Shown here: piece after piece, positions 25,851 through 35,129 of the stretch
How the letters are laid out: the number at the start of each line of letters is the position of its first letter
How positions within the stretch are numbered: position 1 is the stretch's first letter
Assembly: GCF_944324525.1 (NCBI RefSeq)
Contig: NZ_CALUWS010000018.1
Location: 1-52,203 of the forward strand
Length of the DNA: 52,203 nucleotides
From: an uncultured Desulfovibrio sp.
Lineage (GTDB): Bacteria > Desulfobacterota > Desulfovibrionia > Desulfovibrionales > Desulfovibrionaceae
Reading direction: 5' to 3'
Translations under genes and position numbers: made by a program
The notes under the pieces: generated by a model
Databases searched by the model: none
What the model saw: the letters and a program-made list of their open reading frames with translations, nothing else
Told to the model about the DNA's origin: nothing

Positions 25851-27542
25851 CTACACCAAGAGCATCTCGTCCAGGGCAGCCCCGGCGGGCACCATGGGAT
25901 AGACGTTTTCCTCACGTTCCACGGTCACGTCCACGATGGCCGGATTGGGCGAGGACAGCGCGGCCTCCAGCACCGGGCGCAGCTCCTCGGGCCGGGAGAT
26001 GCGGTAGCCCTCGGCGCCGTAGGCCTCGGCCAGCTTCACGAAATCGGGCTGCGCCTCCATGTTGGTGAAGCTGTAGTTGCGGTCATAGAACAGTTCCTGC
26101 CACTGCCGCACCATGCCCAGATGCCGGTTGTTGAGGATGATGACCTTGATGGGCAGACGGTACTGCACCACGGTGGCCAGCTCCTGGATGTTCATCTGGA
26201 TGGAGCCGTCACCGGCCACGGCCACGACCTTCTTGTCCGGGAAGGCGCACTGCGCCCCGATGGAGGCCGGGAAGCCGTAGCCCATGGTGCCGAGCCCGCC
26301 GCTGGTCAGCAGGGTACGGGGCCGGGTGAAGGGATAGAACTGAGCCGCCCACATCTGGTTCTGGCCCACTTCGGTGGTGATGATGGCCTCGCCGCTGGTG
26401 AGCGCGTACACTTCCTCGATGACGTGCTGCGGCTTGATGTGGTCATTGCGGATGTAGCCGAGGGGCTTGCTCTGCTTCCACTGGGCCACGGTCTCCAACC
26501 AGGCCTCATGATCGCCCCGCCAGTCCACGTGCGCCATCTTGCCCGCGGCGATGTCCAGCATGCCGGAGAGCGCCAGCTTGCAGTCCCCCACCACCGGCAC
26601 GTCCACTTCCACGTTCTTGCGGATGGACGTGGGGTCGATGTCGATGTGGATGATGCGCGCGTGCGAGGCGAAAGCGGAGATCTTGCCCGTTACGCGGTCG
26701 TCGAAGCGCGCGCCCACGCAGACGAGCACGTCGGCATTGTTGATGGCCATATTGGCGGCATAGGCCCCGTGCATGCCCACCATGCCCAGCCAGAGGTCGT
26801 CCGTGGCCGGGAAAGCGCCAAGCCCCATGAGCGTGCAGGATACGGGCAGATGCAGGGCATGGGCCAGCTCCCTGAGGGTCGCCGCCGCATCGGACATGAT
26901 GACGCCGCCGCCGGCCAGGATCATGGGACGGCGGGCCTGCGCCAGCACTTCCACCGCACGCCGCAACTGATTGAGGTTGGGCTTGTAGGTGGGGTTGTAG
27001 CTGCGCATGTAGATGTCTTCAGGCCAGACGAATTCCGCATGGGCCTGCATCACGTCCTTGGGCAGGTCCACGAGCACGGGGCCGGGCCGCCCGGAGCGGG
27101 CGAGATAGAAGGCCTGCCGGATGGTCTTGGCCAGCTTGCGGATGTCCTTGACCAGAAAATTATGCTTGGTGCAGGGCCGGGTGATGCCCACGATGTCCAC
27201 TTCCTGGAAAGCATCGTTGCCGATGAGTTTCGTGGGCACCTGTCCGGTAAAGACCACAAGAGGAATGGAGTCACAGTAGGCCGTGGCTATGCCCGTGACC
27301 GTATTGGTGGCGCCGGGACCGGAAGTCACCAGACAGACGCCCACCTTGCCGGAAGCGCGGGCATAGCCGTCGGCCGCGTGCACAGCCCCTTGCTCGTGCC
27401 GAACCAGGATATGCTTCAGCTCGGGATGGCGCGGCAGTTCATCATAAATATCAAGGACCGCGCCGCCCGGATAGCCGAACAGCACGTCCACCCCTTCCTT
27501 TTTCAGGGATTCAAGGAGAATCTGTGCACCTGTGAGTTCCAT
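25851..27542 (-). CDS. ilvB: Acetolactate synthase large (catalytic) subunit
   Basis: The 563-residue thiamine diphosphate enzyme has the catalytic Glu in RHEQGAVHAADGYAR, the FAD-domain region in the middle, and the ThDP motif GDGSIQMN with NN about 28 residues on. It condenses two pyruvates to acetolactate, or pyruvate with 2-oxobutyrate, as the first common step of branched-chain amino acid synthesis. The length is normal and the gene is intact. It follows ydcH by 21 bases. Confidence 0.98.
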   Translation of the reverse strand: MELTGAQILLESLKKEGVDVLFGYPGGAVLDIYDELPRHPELKHILVRHEQGAVHAADGYARASGKVGVCLVTSGPGATNTVTGIATAYCDSIPLVVFTGQVPTKLIGNDAFQEVDIVGITRPCTKHNFLVKDIRKLAKTIRQAFYLARSGRPGPVLVDLPKDVMQAHAEFVWPEDIYMRSYNPTYKPNLNQLRRAVEVLAQARRPMILAGGGVIMSDAAATLRELAHALHLPVSCTLMGLGAFPATDDLWLGMVGMHGAYAANMAINNADVLVCVGARFDDRVTGKISAFASHARIIHIDIDPTSIRKNVEVDVPVVGDCKLALSGMLDIAAGKMAHVDWRGDHEAWLETVAQWKQSKPLGYIRNDHIKPQHVIEEVYALTSGEAIITTEVGQNQMWAAQFYPFTRPRTLLTSGGLGTMGYGFPASIGAQCAFPDKKVVAVAGDGSIQMNIQELATVVQYRLPIKVIILNNRHLGMVRQWQELFYDRNYSFTNMEAQPDFVKLAEAYGAEGYRISRPEELRPVLEAALSSPNPAIVDVTVEREENVYPMVPAGAALDEMLLV

Positions 27543-27563
27543 GACGATAAGGCTCCTGCGCCG

Positions 27564-27794
27564 TTACTTGCCTTCGGCGCGATATTTATCCAACAATTCC
27601 ATCAGTCTGGTTTTGCCTTCCAGCTTCTGCTTCTTCAGCTGCTTGAGGGTCTGCTCCTCGGTGGGGGTGCGGAAGGTCTTGGCTTCCAGCTTTTCCACCT
27701 GCTTTTCATAGAGCACATGGTCTTCCCAGAGGGATTTCAGCTCCGGATCAGTGGGGGCCAACTTTTCCAGAAGTTCAATTTCATGCTGATCCAT
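27564..27794 (-). CDS. YdcH-type small coiled-coil protein (DUF465)
   Basis: The 76-residue, highly charged, helical protein (ELLEKLAPTDPELKSLWEDH, then LKQLKKQKLEGKTRLMELL) matches the DUF465/YdcH family in length and pattern. Its function is unknown. It is the first gene of the ilv operon, 21 bases before ilvB, so it is probably co-transcribed. No leader peptide or T-box is visible upstream; the 157 bases to the YggT gene show no clear signal. Confidence 0.8.
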   Translation of the reverse strand: MDQHEIELLEKLAPTDPELKSLWEDHVLYEKQVEKLEAKTFRTPTEEQTLKQLKKQKLEGKTRLMELLDKYRAEGK

Positions 27795-27951
27795 AAGAAA
27801 TCTCCAGTGTTAGGGGTTGAAGCCCGGCTGGGCATGATTACAGGTGATGCCGGGACAGGCTCGGCGGCCATGCCGTAGCCGGCCTGCACGGGGATCGCGC
27901 CCCGGCGCGTCCCGGTCCCGGGCCGCCGTCCGCCCGCCGCAGCGGAACGGT

Positions 27952-28251
27952 CTATATCGAGGCGGCGTACTGCGCGAGGGAACGCACGACGATCTGATCG
28001 ACGAGCTGGATGGCCAGCAGCACTACCACGGGAGAGAAGTCGATCCCCGCGCGGTAGGTGAAGGGCATCCATTTGCGGACATAGTAGAAAGCCGGTTCCG
28101 TCATCATGCGCAGAGCGCGCACGATGGGATTGTAGGGATCCGGCCGCACCCAGGTGATGACCGCCGCAACGATGACGATCCAGAAATAGAGATTGAGCAG
28201 CGTGCTGAGCACGCTCACCACGGCCATAAGAACATTTTGAATCACGAACAC
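27952..28251 (-). CDS. YggT-family membrane protein
   Basis: The 99-residue protein has two hydrophobic segments (about 5-33 and 70-95) flanking the conserved motif WVRPDPYNPIVRALRMMTEP, typical of YggT. Family members are small inner-membrane proteins linked to osmotic shock tolerance or to cell-division gene clusters. Its start overlaps the end of the HAD gene by 10 bases, so they form one operon. Confidence 0.85.
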   Translation of the reverse strand: MFVIQNVLMAVVSVLSTLLNLYFWIVIVAAVITWVRPDPYNPIVRALRMMTEPAFYYVRKWMPFTYRAGIDFSPVVVLLAIQLVDQIVVRSLAQYAASI

Positions 28252-28910
28252 GCTTGTCGCTCCACGCTGTCAGTAAGAGCCGCCCGAAGAGCGGCATAGT
28301 CCATGACCACCACATCCCCCGCCAGCTCCTCATTGCCGAAGGAAGCGAACGGGATGCCCGCCGCGCCCGCCGCCCTGCCGTCGTGAGAACTGTCTCCCAC
28401 AAAGAGTACACGCTCCGGCGGCAGGCCCCAGGCCGACAGGATGTACTGCGCGCCCTGCGGGCTGGGCTTGGGCAGAATGCCGGGAGTATCCGCGGCAACC
28501 ACAGGATTAAAATAGGGAGGCATGCCGAAAATGTCCAGAACCGTTTGCACGCCGATGCCCGTCCTGTTGGTGTCCACCGCCATGCGCACGCCGTGGGCGT
28601 GCAGCCAGTCCACCGTCTCACGGAAGCCGTCGCACAGACGCAGCAGGGGCAGGATGTCCCGCCGGTAGTTCACCACCTCTCGGGTGACGTAATCTATCTG
28701 CGGATGCAGTTCCTCCGGCAGGATATGCTCCAGCGCCTGTCTTGCCGTGGCCATGAAGGAGAAGCGCTCCTGCTCCGGGGTCATGGACGGCAGACCAAAG
28801 TGCTCGAGCACCCGGTTGTAGTAGATGCCGTTGGCGGAGCGAGAGTCGATGATGACGCCGTCACAGTCAAAGATGACTCCGCCAAGTCCCTGTGGAAACA
28901 GTTCGCCCAT
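28242..28910 (-). CDS. HAD-superfamily phosphatase (Gph-like)
   Basis: The 222-residue protein has motif I FDCDGVIID (Asp15, Asp17), motif II VDTNRTG, motif III within PKPSPQG and motif IV FVGDSSHDGRAA. The helical cap is placed as in phosphoglycolate phosphatase and beta-phosphoglucomutase types. It would dephosphorylate a small metabolite, not identified. ATG 28910 lies two bases after the stop of the upstream gene and is chosen over 28952, which would overlap that gene. Confidence 0.85.
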   Translation of the reverse strand: MGELFPQGLGGVIFDCDGVIIDSRSANGIYYNRVLEHFGLPSMTPEQERFSFMATARQALEHILPEELHPQIDYVTREVVNYRRDILPLLRLCDGFRETVDWLHAHGVRMAVDTNRTGIGVQTVLDIFGMPPYFNPVVAADTPGILPKPSPQGAQYILSAWGLPPERVLFVGDSSHDGRAAGAAGIPFASFGNEELAGDVVVMDYAALRAALTDSVERQACS

Positions 28911-28912
28911 CG

Positions 28913-29803
28913 TCAGTTCCCCCACGTCAGCAAGATAAGAGGACGTTCCCAATGCGGTTGGCAGCCCGGGCAGCGCGGGCGCTGCAGCACCTGCCAGAGC
29001 GGCGCCTCAAGGACAAGAAGGGGGGGGCCGTCCTCGCAGGCGAGCTCCGTCCGCAGCTCCGCCGGGGCCGGGAGCATGTCGCCACGTTCCAGCAGGGCCT
29101 CGCGCAGGCCGGCTTCCGCCACGATGCATGCCCCTTCGGGCAGGAAGTGACAGGCCGCGTCCAGCACCCGCCGCCACGGCGGCAGCATGGACGCCAGAGC
29201 GGCGGCCTCCTCCGGCTGTTCGGGCATCACTCCCCGCAGGATGTCGTCCGGAAGATCCGACGAGGCGGCGTCCGCGTTCTCGCCGTCCAGCGCGGCAGCC
29301 AGGTGGGCCCGGCCTCCGGCATAGCGCCGGTGCAGGGCGGCCATCTCGGCAAGACGCTCCTCCTGCAGCCAGCAGAGCAGCAAAAGCCGCTGCGCCCGGC
29401 AAAGGCGTTCCCGCGCCTCGGCCGCCTCGGCCGCCGCCAGCGCGGCCGTCTCGTCGCCCGCCCCGGCGGCAAAGGCCGCACGCGCCGCGCTTTCGGCCTG
29501 CCCCCGCAGGGAGTCGCGCTGCCGGCCCTGCCAGGCGCGCAACGGCGTCCCGCTCAGCGCCGCATCGGTCATGCGCTGCAGATCCTGCAGACAGGCCAGC
29601 GCCTGTTGCGGCGTCAGCGGGAAATTCCCGGGATGGAACCACGGCCCCTGCGGCGCGGGTGCGCCGCTCGCCCCTTGCCGGAGCGTCTCATCTTCCCGGG
29701 GCAGTCCCGGCCACAGACGGGGCAGCCCGGCAAGCGGGGACGGTGTCTCCTCCCCGGCCAGCGGCCCGCGCACCACAGGCAAACGTACATATATTCCGCT
29801 CAT
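28913..29803 (-). CDS. Protein of unknown function, Ala/Arg-rich
   Basis: The 296-residue protein is not recognised. It starts MSGIYVRLPVVRGPLAG with AAGGA just upstream. The middle (about 100-190) is alanine-rich and strongly helical, with no membrane segment or signal peptide. The end has a Cys pair (PRCPGCQP) that could bind metal. Codon use is like its neighbours, and it is the first gene of a minus-strand operon with the HAD and YggT genes. Confidence 0.6.
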   Translation of the reverse strand: MSGIYVRLPVVRGPLAGEETPSPLAGLPRLWPGLPREDETLRQGASGAPAPQGPWFHPGNFPLTPQQALACLQDLQRMTDAALSGTPLRAWQGRQRDSLRGQAESAARAAFAAGAGDETAALAAAEAAEARERLCRAQRLLLLCWLQEERLAEMAALHRRYAGGRAHLAAALDGENADAASSDLPDDILRGVMPEQPEEAAALASMLPPWRRVLDAACHFLPEGACIVAEAGLREALLERGDMLPAPAELRTELACEDGPPLLVLEAPLWQVLQRPRCPGCQPHWERPLILLTWGN

Positions 29804-29825
29804 ATTCCTTCTCACAAAAAATTGA

Positions 29826-29854
29826 TTAGTAGACCGCTCCAGACGGAAAAGCAA
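29826..29854 (-). promoter_or_regulatory. Candidate sigma-70 promoter for the unknown-HAD-yggT operon
   Basis: On the minus strand, TTGCTT (29849-29854) and TACTAA (29826-29831) are separated by 17 bases, 23 bases before the start at 29803. Confidence 0.4.
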
Positions 29855-29902
29855 GTTCTTCTCCCGAGCCCCGCATCCTGCGCCATACGGCAAAAAAAAT
29901 GC

Positions 29903-29930
29903 TTGCATGCCCGGCCGAATCGTCTAAATT
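29903..29930 (+). promoter_or_regulatory. Candidate sigma-70 promoter for pdxST
   Basis: TTGCAT (29903-29908), a 16-base spacer and TAAATT (29925-29930) lie 76 bases before pdxS. The leader holds a perfect palindrome CCGGAATTCCGG (29974-29985) directly before the ribosome site AAGGAG (29990-29995). Confidence 0.45.
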
Positions 29931-30006
29931 GGGAATCCTTGCCGTATTCGTGCGGCGTTCATTCCCCTTTTTTCCGGAATTCCGGTACAAAAAGGAGAAC
30001 AACACT

Positions 30007-30888
<882 letters not shown>

Positions 30889-30889
30889 T

Positions 30890-31483
30890 ATGGCGCTGGT
30901 TGGCGTTCTTGCCCTGCAGGGGGCATTCAGGGAACATGCGGCGGCCGTCTCCCGGCTGGGAGCGGATGTGCGGGAACTGCGCCAGCGCAGGCATCTGGAC
31001 GGCATCGACGCCCTCATCCTTCCCGGCGGCGAAAGCACCGTCATGGGCAAGCTGCTGACGGAGCTCGACATGCTCGAGCCCGTCCGCGAGCGCATCGCCG
31101 CGGGCATGCCCGTGTACGGCAGCTGCGCCGGGCTCATCCTGTTGTGCGAGACCATCGAGGACTCGACGCAGCCGCGCATCGGCCTGCTGCATGCTTCGGT
31201 GCGCCGCAACGCCTTTGGCCGGCAGGTGGACAGCTTTGAGACGGATCTTGCCGTCAAGGGGTTGGACGCTCCCCTGCGGGCCGTCTTCATCCGCGCGCCG
31301 CTCATTACGGCGGTGGGCCCGGACGTGGACGTGCTGGCCCGCGTGGACATGACGGCGCATGGCGGCGAAGGGGAGCGGATCGTGGCCGTCCGGCAGGGGA
31401 ACATCCTTGCCACCTCCTTCCATCCTGAACTGACGCCAGATACCCGGCTGCATGCCGCCTTCCTGCGCATGCTGTCCGCCTGA
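30890..31483 (+). CDS. pdxT: Pyridoxal 5'-phosphate synthase glutaminase subunit PdxT
   Basis: The 197-residue class I glutaminase has GGES at 46-49, the catalytic Cys79 in GSCAGLIL and the His-Glu pair in SFHPEL. It releases ammonia from glutamine for PdxS. It begins one base after the pdxS stop, so the two are translationally coupled, and is followed by a terminator. Confidence 0.97.
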   Translation: MALVGVLALQGAFREHAAAVSRLGADVRELRQRRHLDGIDALILPGGESTVMGKLLTELDMLEPVRERIAAGMPVYGSCAGLILLCETIEDSTQPRIGLLHASVRRNAFGRQVDSFETDLAVKGLDAPLRAVFIRAPLITAVGPDVDVLARVDMTAHGGEGERIVAVRQGNILATSFHPELTPDTRLHAAFLRMLSA

Positions 31484-31503
31484 TCCTCAGTCTGATCTAT
31501 AAC

Positions 31504-31524
31504 AGCGCCCGGGCGCTTTTTTTT
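31504..31524 (+). terminator. Rho-independent terminator of pdxST
   Basis: The perfect palindrome AGCGCCCGGGCGCT is followed by a run of eight T, 20 bases after the pdxT stop. Confidence 0.85.
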
Positions 31525-31542
31525 CGCCCACGCAGCGGCAAC

Positions 31543-31578
31543 AAAAAAGGCACCCGGCTCTCCACCGGGCGCCTTTTT
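31543..31578. terminator. Bidirectional terminator between pdxT and the chemoreceptor gene
   Basis: GGCACCCGG and CCGGGCGCC form a stem with one mismatch, flanked by an A-run on the left and a T-run on the right, so it can end transcripts from both converging genes. Confidence 0.85.
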
Positions 31579-31603
31579 CTTTCCCAAACGGGACGGCGGC
31601 CGC

Positions 31604-33253
31604 CTAGCGGCTTCTGCCGTGCCCCTTGAGATAGGAGACGTAGCCCGGGTCGGTCCCCTGGATATGGTTGATGAGCCAGTCCTTGAGGAAGGCCAGCAGG
31701 TCCATGCTGACCGTGGTGGTGCCGTTCTTGATCTGCGACTCGAACTCTTCCAGCTTGGCCACAAAGCGGCGGTGCACATCCTTGTGCTCGCGGGTATGCG
31801 GGTAGGCCGAATGTTCGAAAAGCTGCTCTTCCGTACTGAAGTGCGAGGCCGTGTATTCGCGCAGATGCTGCATGATGGTCGCCAGCTCATCCTTGGCGGA
31901 ATTGTTCTTCATGGCACTGTACAGATCATTGATATAGCTGCACAGCATGCGGTGCTGTTCGTCGACCAGCTGCACGCCGAGGTTGAGCTTGTCCGTCCAC
32001 TGCACGAACTTGTCGCTGGAGGAAGCCATTTCCAGATTGCCGCTGAACAGCGCGTTGACGATCATGCCAAGATCTTCAATACCGCTCTTGAGGGAAAGGA
32101 TGGAGCCCGTGAAGCTCTCCATATTGTCCGCGTTTTCCTCGGCGACCTGATGGATGGCCGCCAGCGAGGAGCTTGTCTGGCTGCTCTGACCGGACTGCTC
32201 CGCCACGGCGGCGGCAATGACCTTGAGATGGTCGGCCGTCTCTTCCATGCAGTTGATGATCTCTCCCATGAATTCGCCCGCGCGACCGGCGCGCTCCGCC
32301 CCTTCCACCGTCAGCTGCGCCGCGGCTTCCACGGCCTGCACGTTGTTGTGCGTCTCGTCCTGGATGGCGCGGACGGCGTCCTCCACTTCCTTGGTGGCGG
32401 TCATGGTCTTTTCGGCCAGCTTGCGCACTTCGTCGGCCACCACCGCGAAGCCTCGCCCGGCCTCGCCGGCCCGCGCCGCTTCGATGGCGGCATTGAGGGC
32501 CAGCAGGTTGGTCTGGTCGGCCACTTCATTGATGACGCTCATCACCTGCCCGATGCTGCTGGCCCGCTGGCCCAGCTTGTCCATGGCCCCCTTGAGGTGC
32601 AGGATGGTCTCCTTGACCGAGTCGATGGACGCCACGGCGCTGCGCACATCCTGCTCGCCCACGCTGGCCTTGCTGCGCGAGGTCTCGGCGCTGTCGGACA
32701 GATCCTGCACCCGCCGGGCCGACTCCACGGCGGCGTCGCTGATCTGCGTCATGGCGGAGCTGGTCTCCTCGAGCTGATAGCGCTGCACTTCCACTCCGTG
32801 GTTCACGTTGGCCACCACCTGCGAGATGCTGCGCGTCTCGCGCGAAAGACCAAGACATACGCCATTGGCCTTGGCCAGCAGCTTCCTGCGGGCTTCCACC
32901 TGCTCCGTAAGCTCTTTCAGCCCGGCATTGGCCTTGTCCAGATCGCTGCGGGCCGCCGCACGCTCTTCTTCCGCAGCGGCAAGCTTGCTCTCCAGCTCGC
33001 TGATGCGGGCCGCCCCCTGCGCGCGCTCCCGCTGCAGCAGGGCCGCCGCCTGCTCGGCAAGACTGCCGGCGCCGCCGCCCAGCACTTCCCGCATGCGCTT
33101 TTTCTCCCGTTCGGCAAGGACGGAGAATCCGATACCCGCAAGACAGCCGGCAATGAGCAGGACAAGCAGAAGGGTTCCGGCCAGACCGGTCGTCCCCGCA
33201 ACGGCAAGGATGGCTGCCAGCACCAGGAGAATGGCATGCAGAACAATACCCAT
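31604..33253 (-). CDS. Methyl-accepting chemotaxis protein with C-terminal bacteriohemerythrin
   Basis: The 549-residue protein has two membrane segments close together (about 3-22 and 24-47), a coiled coil, and the MCP signalling hairpin centred on [20 protein letters not shown] with [18 protein letters not shown] hemerythrin domain covers the last 130 residues ([32 protein letters not shown]), with all iron ligands in place. There is no periplasmic sensor domain, so oxygen or redox sensing at the di-iron site probably drives the output, as in the DcrH type of Desulfovibrio. GAGGAG before 33253 sets the start. Confidence 0.93.
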   Translation of the reverse strand: MGIVLHAILLVLAAILAVAGTTGLAGTLLLVLLIAGCLAGIGFSVLAEREKKRMREVLGGGAGSLAEQAAALLQRERAQGAARISELESKLAAAEEERAAARSDLDKANAGLKELTEQVEARRKLLAKANGVCLGLSRETRSISQVVANVNHGVEVQRYQLEETSSAMTQISDAAVESARRVQDLSDSAETSRSKASVGEQDVRSAVASIDSVKETILHLKGAMDKLGQRASSIGQVMSVINEVADQTNLLALNAAIEAARAGEAGRGFAVVADEVRKLAEKTMTATKEVEDAVRAIQDETHNNVQAVEAAAQLTVEGAERAGRAGEFMGEIINCMEETADHLKVIAAAVAEQSGQSSQTSSSLAAIHQVAEENADNMESFTGSILSLKSGIEDLGMIVNALFSGNLEMASSSDKFVQWTDKLNLGVQLVDEQHRMLCSYINDLYSAMKNNSAKDELATIMQHLREYTASHFSTEEQLFEHSAYPHTREHKDVHRRFVAKLEEFESQIKNGTTTVSMDLLAFLKDWLINHIQGTDPGYVSYLKGHGRSR

Positions 33254-33376
33254 AAATCGCTCCTCTACGAAGTTTCTTAGCTTATCGTCGGATACAGGCT
33301 GCCCTTTAGGCAAAATACCAAGGAATATTTCCTGATAGCAAGAGCTCCGTTTAATGGCCTGAAAGCATTAAATTTC

Positions 33377-33391
33377 ATAATGTAACATTAT
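33377..33391. promoter_or_regulatory. Palindromic operator candidate upstream of the hemerythrin MCP
   Basis: ATAATGTAACATTAT has perfect 7-bp arms around one central base, in an AT-rich spot about 125 bases before the chemoreceptor start. The 7-1-7 form is like Fur/PerR-class sites, but the half-site is not the consensus, so the regulator is open. Confidence 0.4.
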
Positions 33392-33430
33392 CCCCGCATG
33401 GAGGATGCCGCCGCGAGGCGCGCTCCCCGA

Positions 33431-33573
33431 GAACATTTTACCTTCGCCATAGGCAAAATGCGAGGCGGCGGCACAGCGCCGTTCGGCCCAACCCCAGCGA
33501 AAAGCCGCGCTTCTTCCGCGTAAGACCAGACCGTATGATTTGAAACGCCGGGTGTTTCAAACGAAAAATTTTC
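33431..33573 (-). repeat. Dispersed four-hairpin repeat R1, copy E
   Basis: On the plus strand it begins GAACATTTTACC and carries GGCAAAATGCGAGGCGGCGG, CACAGCGCC, then GTTTCAAACGAAAA at the end. It is more diverged than copies C and D: the central A/T-rich stem has substitutions (GAAAAGCCGCGCTTCTTCC). It lies between the MCP and the alcohol dehydrogenase genes; only this repeat, the palindrome and a terminator are seen in 33254-33709. Confidence 0.7.
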
Positions 33574-33626
33574 GACGGGGGACGGGCGCTTTGGGCAAGG
33601 GGGCGAAGATGGGTGGGGAGGCTGGC

Positions 33627-33656
33627 AAAAGCCCCCCGCTCGCGGGAGCGGGGGGC
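33627..33656 (-). terminator. Rho-independent terminator of the alcohol dehydrogenase gene
   Basis: GCCCCCCGCTC pairs with GAGCGGGGGGC (33631-33655 region). On the minus strand the stem runs into TTTTGCC, about 55 bases after the stop at 33710. Confidence 0.85.
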
Positions 33657-33709
33657 TCGTCAGTCAGCGGACGCGCCGGCCAAGGCTCACCGGCCGGCGA
33701 ACGAACGGC

Positions 33710-34912
33710 TTAGAGGGCGGCCTTGTAAATGGCGGCCACAGCGGCATCCGTCATGATGCGGGGGTTGGTCAGGCCGCAGGCGTCCTTCTGAGCATTGGCG
33801 GTCATGGTGGGGATGTCCTCCTCACGCACTTCCTTGCCGTATTTCTTGCCCAGGGCGATGAGGCCCGCGGGGATGTTCACGTCACGGGAAAGGATGTTGA
33901 TGGCCTCGATGGCGCGATGCGACGCATCGCTGGCGCTCAGATGGTCCACACGCTCGCCCAGCAGCTTGGCCACACGGCCGAAGCGGCGGCGGCAGGCGAT
34001 AAGGTTGTATTCGCAGACATGGGGCAGCAGAATGGCGTTGCACTCGCCGTGCGGCAGGTCGTAGAAGCCGCCCAGCTGGTGCGCCATGGCGTGCACATGG
34101 CCCAGGCTGGCATTGTTGAAGGCCATGCCGGCAAGGTACTGGGCGTAGCACATGCCTTCGCGGGCTTCCTTGTCCTTGGCGCCGCAGGCCACGGAACGCC
34201 GCAGGTAACGGTTGATGTATTCCATGGCTTTTTCGGCACAGGCATCGGTCATGGGCGTGGCCGCGGTGGACACGTACGCTTCGATGGCGTGGGTCAGGGC
34301 GTCCATGCCCGTGGCCGCCGTCAGGGAAGCGGGCATGTTCATCATGAGGACGGGGTCGTCAATGGCCACGCTGGGCGTGCAGCGCCAGTCCACGATGGCC
34401 ATCTTCACCTTGCGGGAGGTATCGGTGATGATGCAGAAGCGGGTCATTTCCGACGCCGTACCGGCGGTGGTGTTGACCGCCACATACGGCGGGAAGGGCT
34501 TGGAGGACTTGTCCACGCCTTCATAGTCATGGATGGTGCCGCCGTTGCTGACCACGAAGCCCACGCCCTTGCCGCAGTCATGCGAGCTGCCGCCGCCCAG
34601 GGTGATGAGGCTGTCGCACTTGTTTTCCTTGTACATCTCCGTGGCTTCGGCCACGTTCTTGTCCGTGGGGTTCGGCACCGTGCCGTCATACACCACGTAC
34701 TTCATGCGGGCCTTGTCCAGGATGTCGGTAATGTGCTTGAGGATGCCGCAGGCGGCGATCCCCTTGTCGGTCACGATGAGCGGACGCTTACCGCCGATAT
34801 TTTTCAGACGCCGGGGAATTTCGGAGCAACAATTTTCACCCACCAGCGTCACGTTGGGGATGAAGAAAGAGGTGATCTGACCCATGTGCATGCTCTTCAC
34901 GTCCGTGCTCAT
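33710..34912 (-). CDS. Iron-containing alcohol dehydrogenase (candidate sulfoacetaldehyde reductase)
   Basis: The 400-residue protein is a group III, iron-dependent alcohol dehydrogenase. The NAD-binding loop is GGGSSHDCGKG and the metal ligands lie in DALTHAIEAYVS and GHVHAMAHQLGGFYDLPHG. Close relatives in Desulfovibrio oxidise ethanol or reduce acetaldehyde. In Bilophila an enzyme of this family (SarD) reduces sulfoacetaldehyde to isethionate after taurine transamination, and tpa is encoded 5 kb away. Sequence alone does not decide between these. AGGAG lies six bases upstream. It is a single-gene unit with its own promoter and terminator. Confidence 0.9.
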   Translation of the reverse strand: MSTDVKSMHMGQITSFFIPNVTLVGENCCSEIPRRLKNIGGKRPLIVTDKGIAACGILKHITDILDKARMKYVVYDGTVPNPTDKNVAEATEMYKENKCDSLITLGGGSSHDCGKGVGFVVSNGGTIHDYEGVDKSSKPFPPYVAVNTTAGTASEMTRFCIITDTSRKVKMAIVDWRCTPSVAIDDPVLMMNMPASLTAATGMDALTHAIEAYVSTAATPMTDACAEKAMEYINRYLRRSVACGAKDKEAREGMCYAQYLAGMAFNNASLGHVHAMAHQLGGFYDLPHGECNAILLPHVCEYNLIACRRRFGRVAKLLGERVDHLSASDASHRAIEAINILSRDVNIPAGLIALGKKYGKEVREEDIPTMTANAQKDACGLTNPRIMTDAAVAAIYKAAL

Positions 34913-34973
34913 AACGACTCCTTTTTTTCTACCGCAAAGGGCTCTGCGGCGTGTTTTGTGATGGTTAGGAGTC

Positions 34974-35002
34974 AGATTACGGCACTCACGGACTTATGAC
35001 AA
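34974..35002 (-). promoter_or_regulatory. Sigma-70 type promoter of the alcohol dehydrogenase gene
   Basis: On the minus strand, TTGTCA (34997-35002) and TAATCT (34974-34979) are 17 bases apart, giving a leader of about 55 bases before the start at 34912. Confidence 0.6.
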
Positions 35003-35129
35003 GCTCTTTTTTGCATAAAGACGAGTGACAGCTCCAAAAATCACAAGGCTGTTTGAGCGCACAACACAATAGGAAAAACATCGCGCCAGGGGCGGCAAAC
35101 CGCCATGCCGCAAGCCAGATGCAACCCCG

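Noticed and set aside
31619-33280. Long plus-strand frame opposite the chemoreceptor gene
   Set aside because: Shadow of a certain MCP gene; no recognisable domain.
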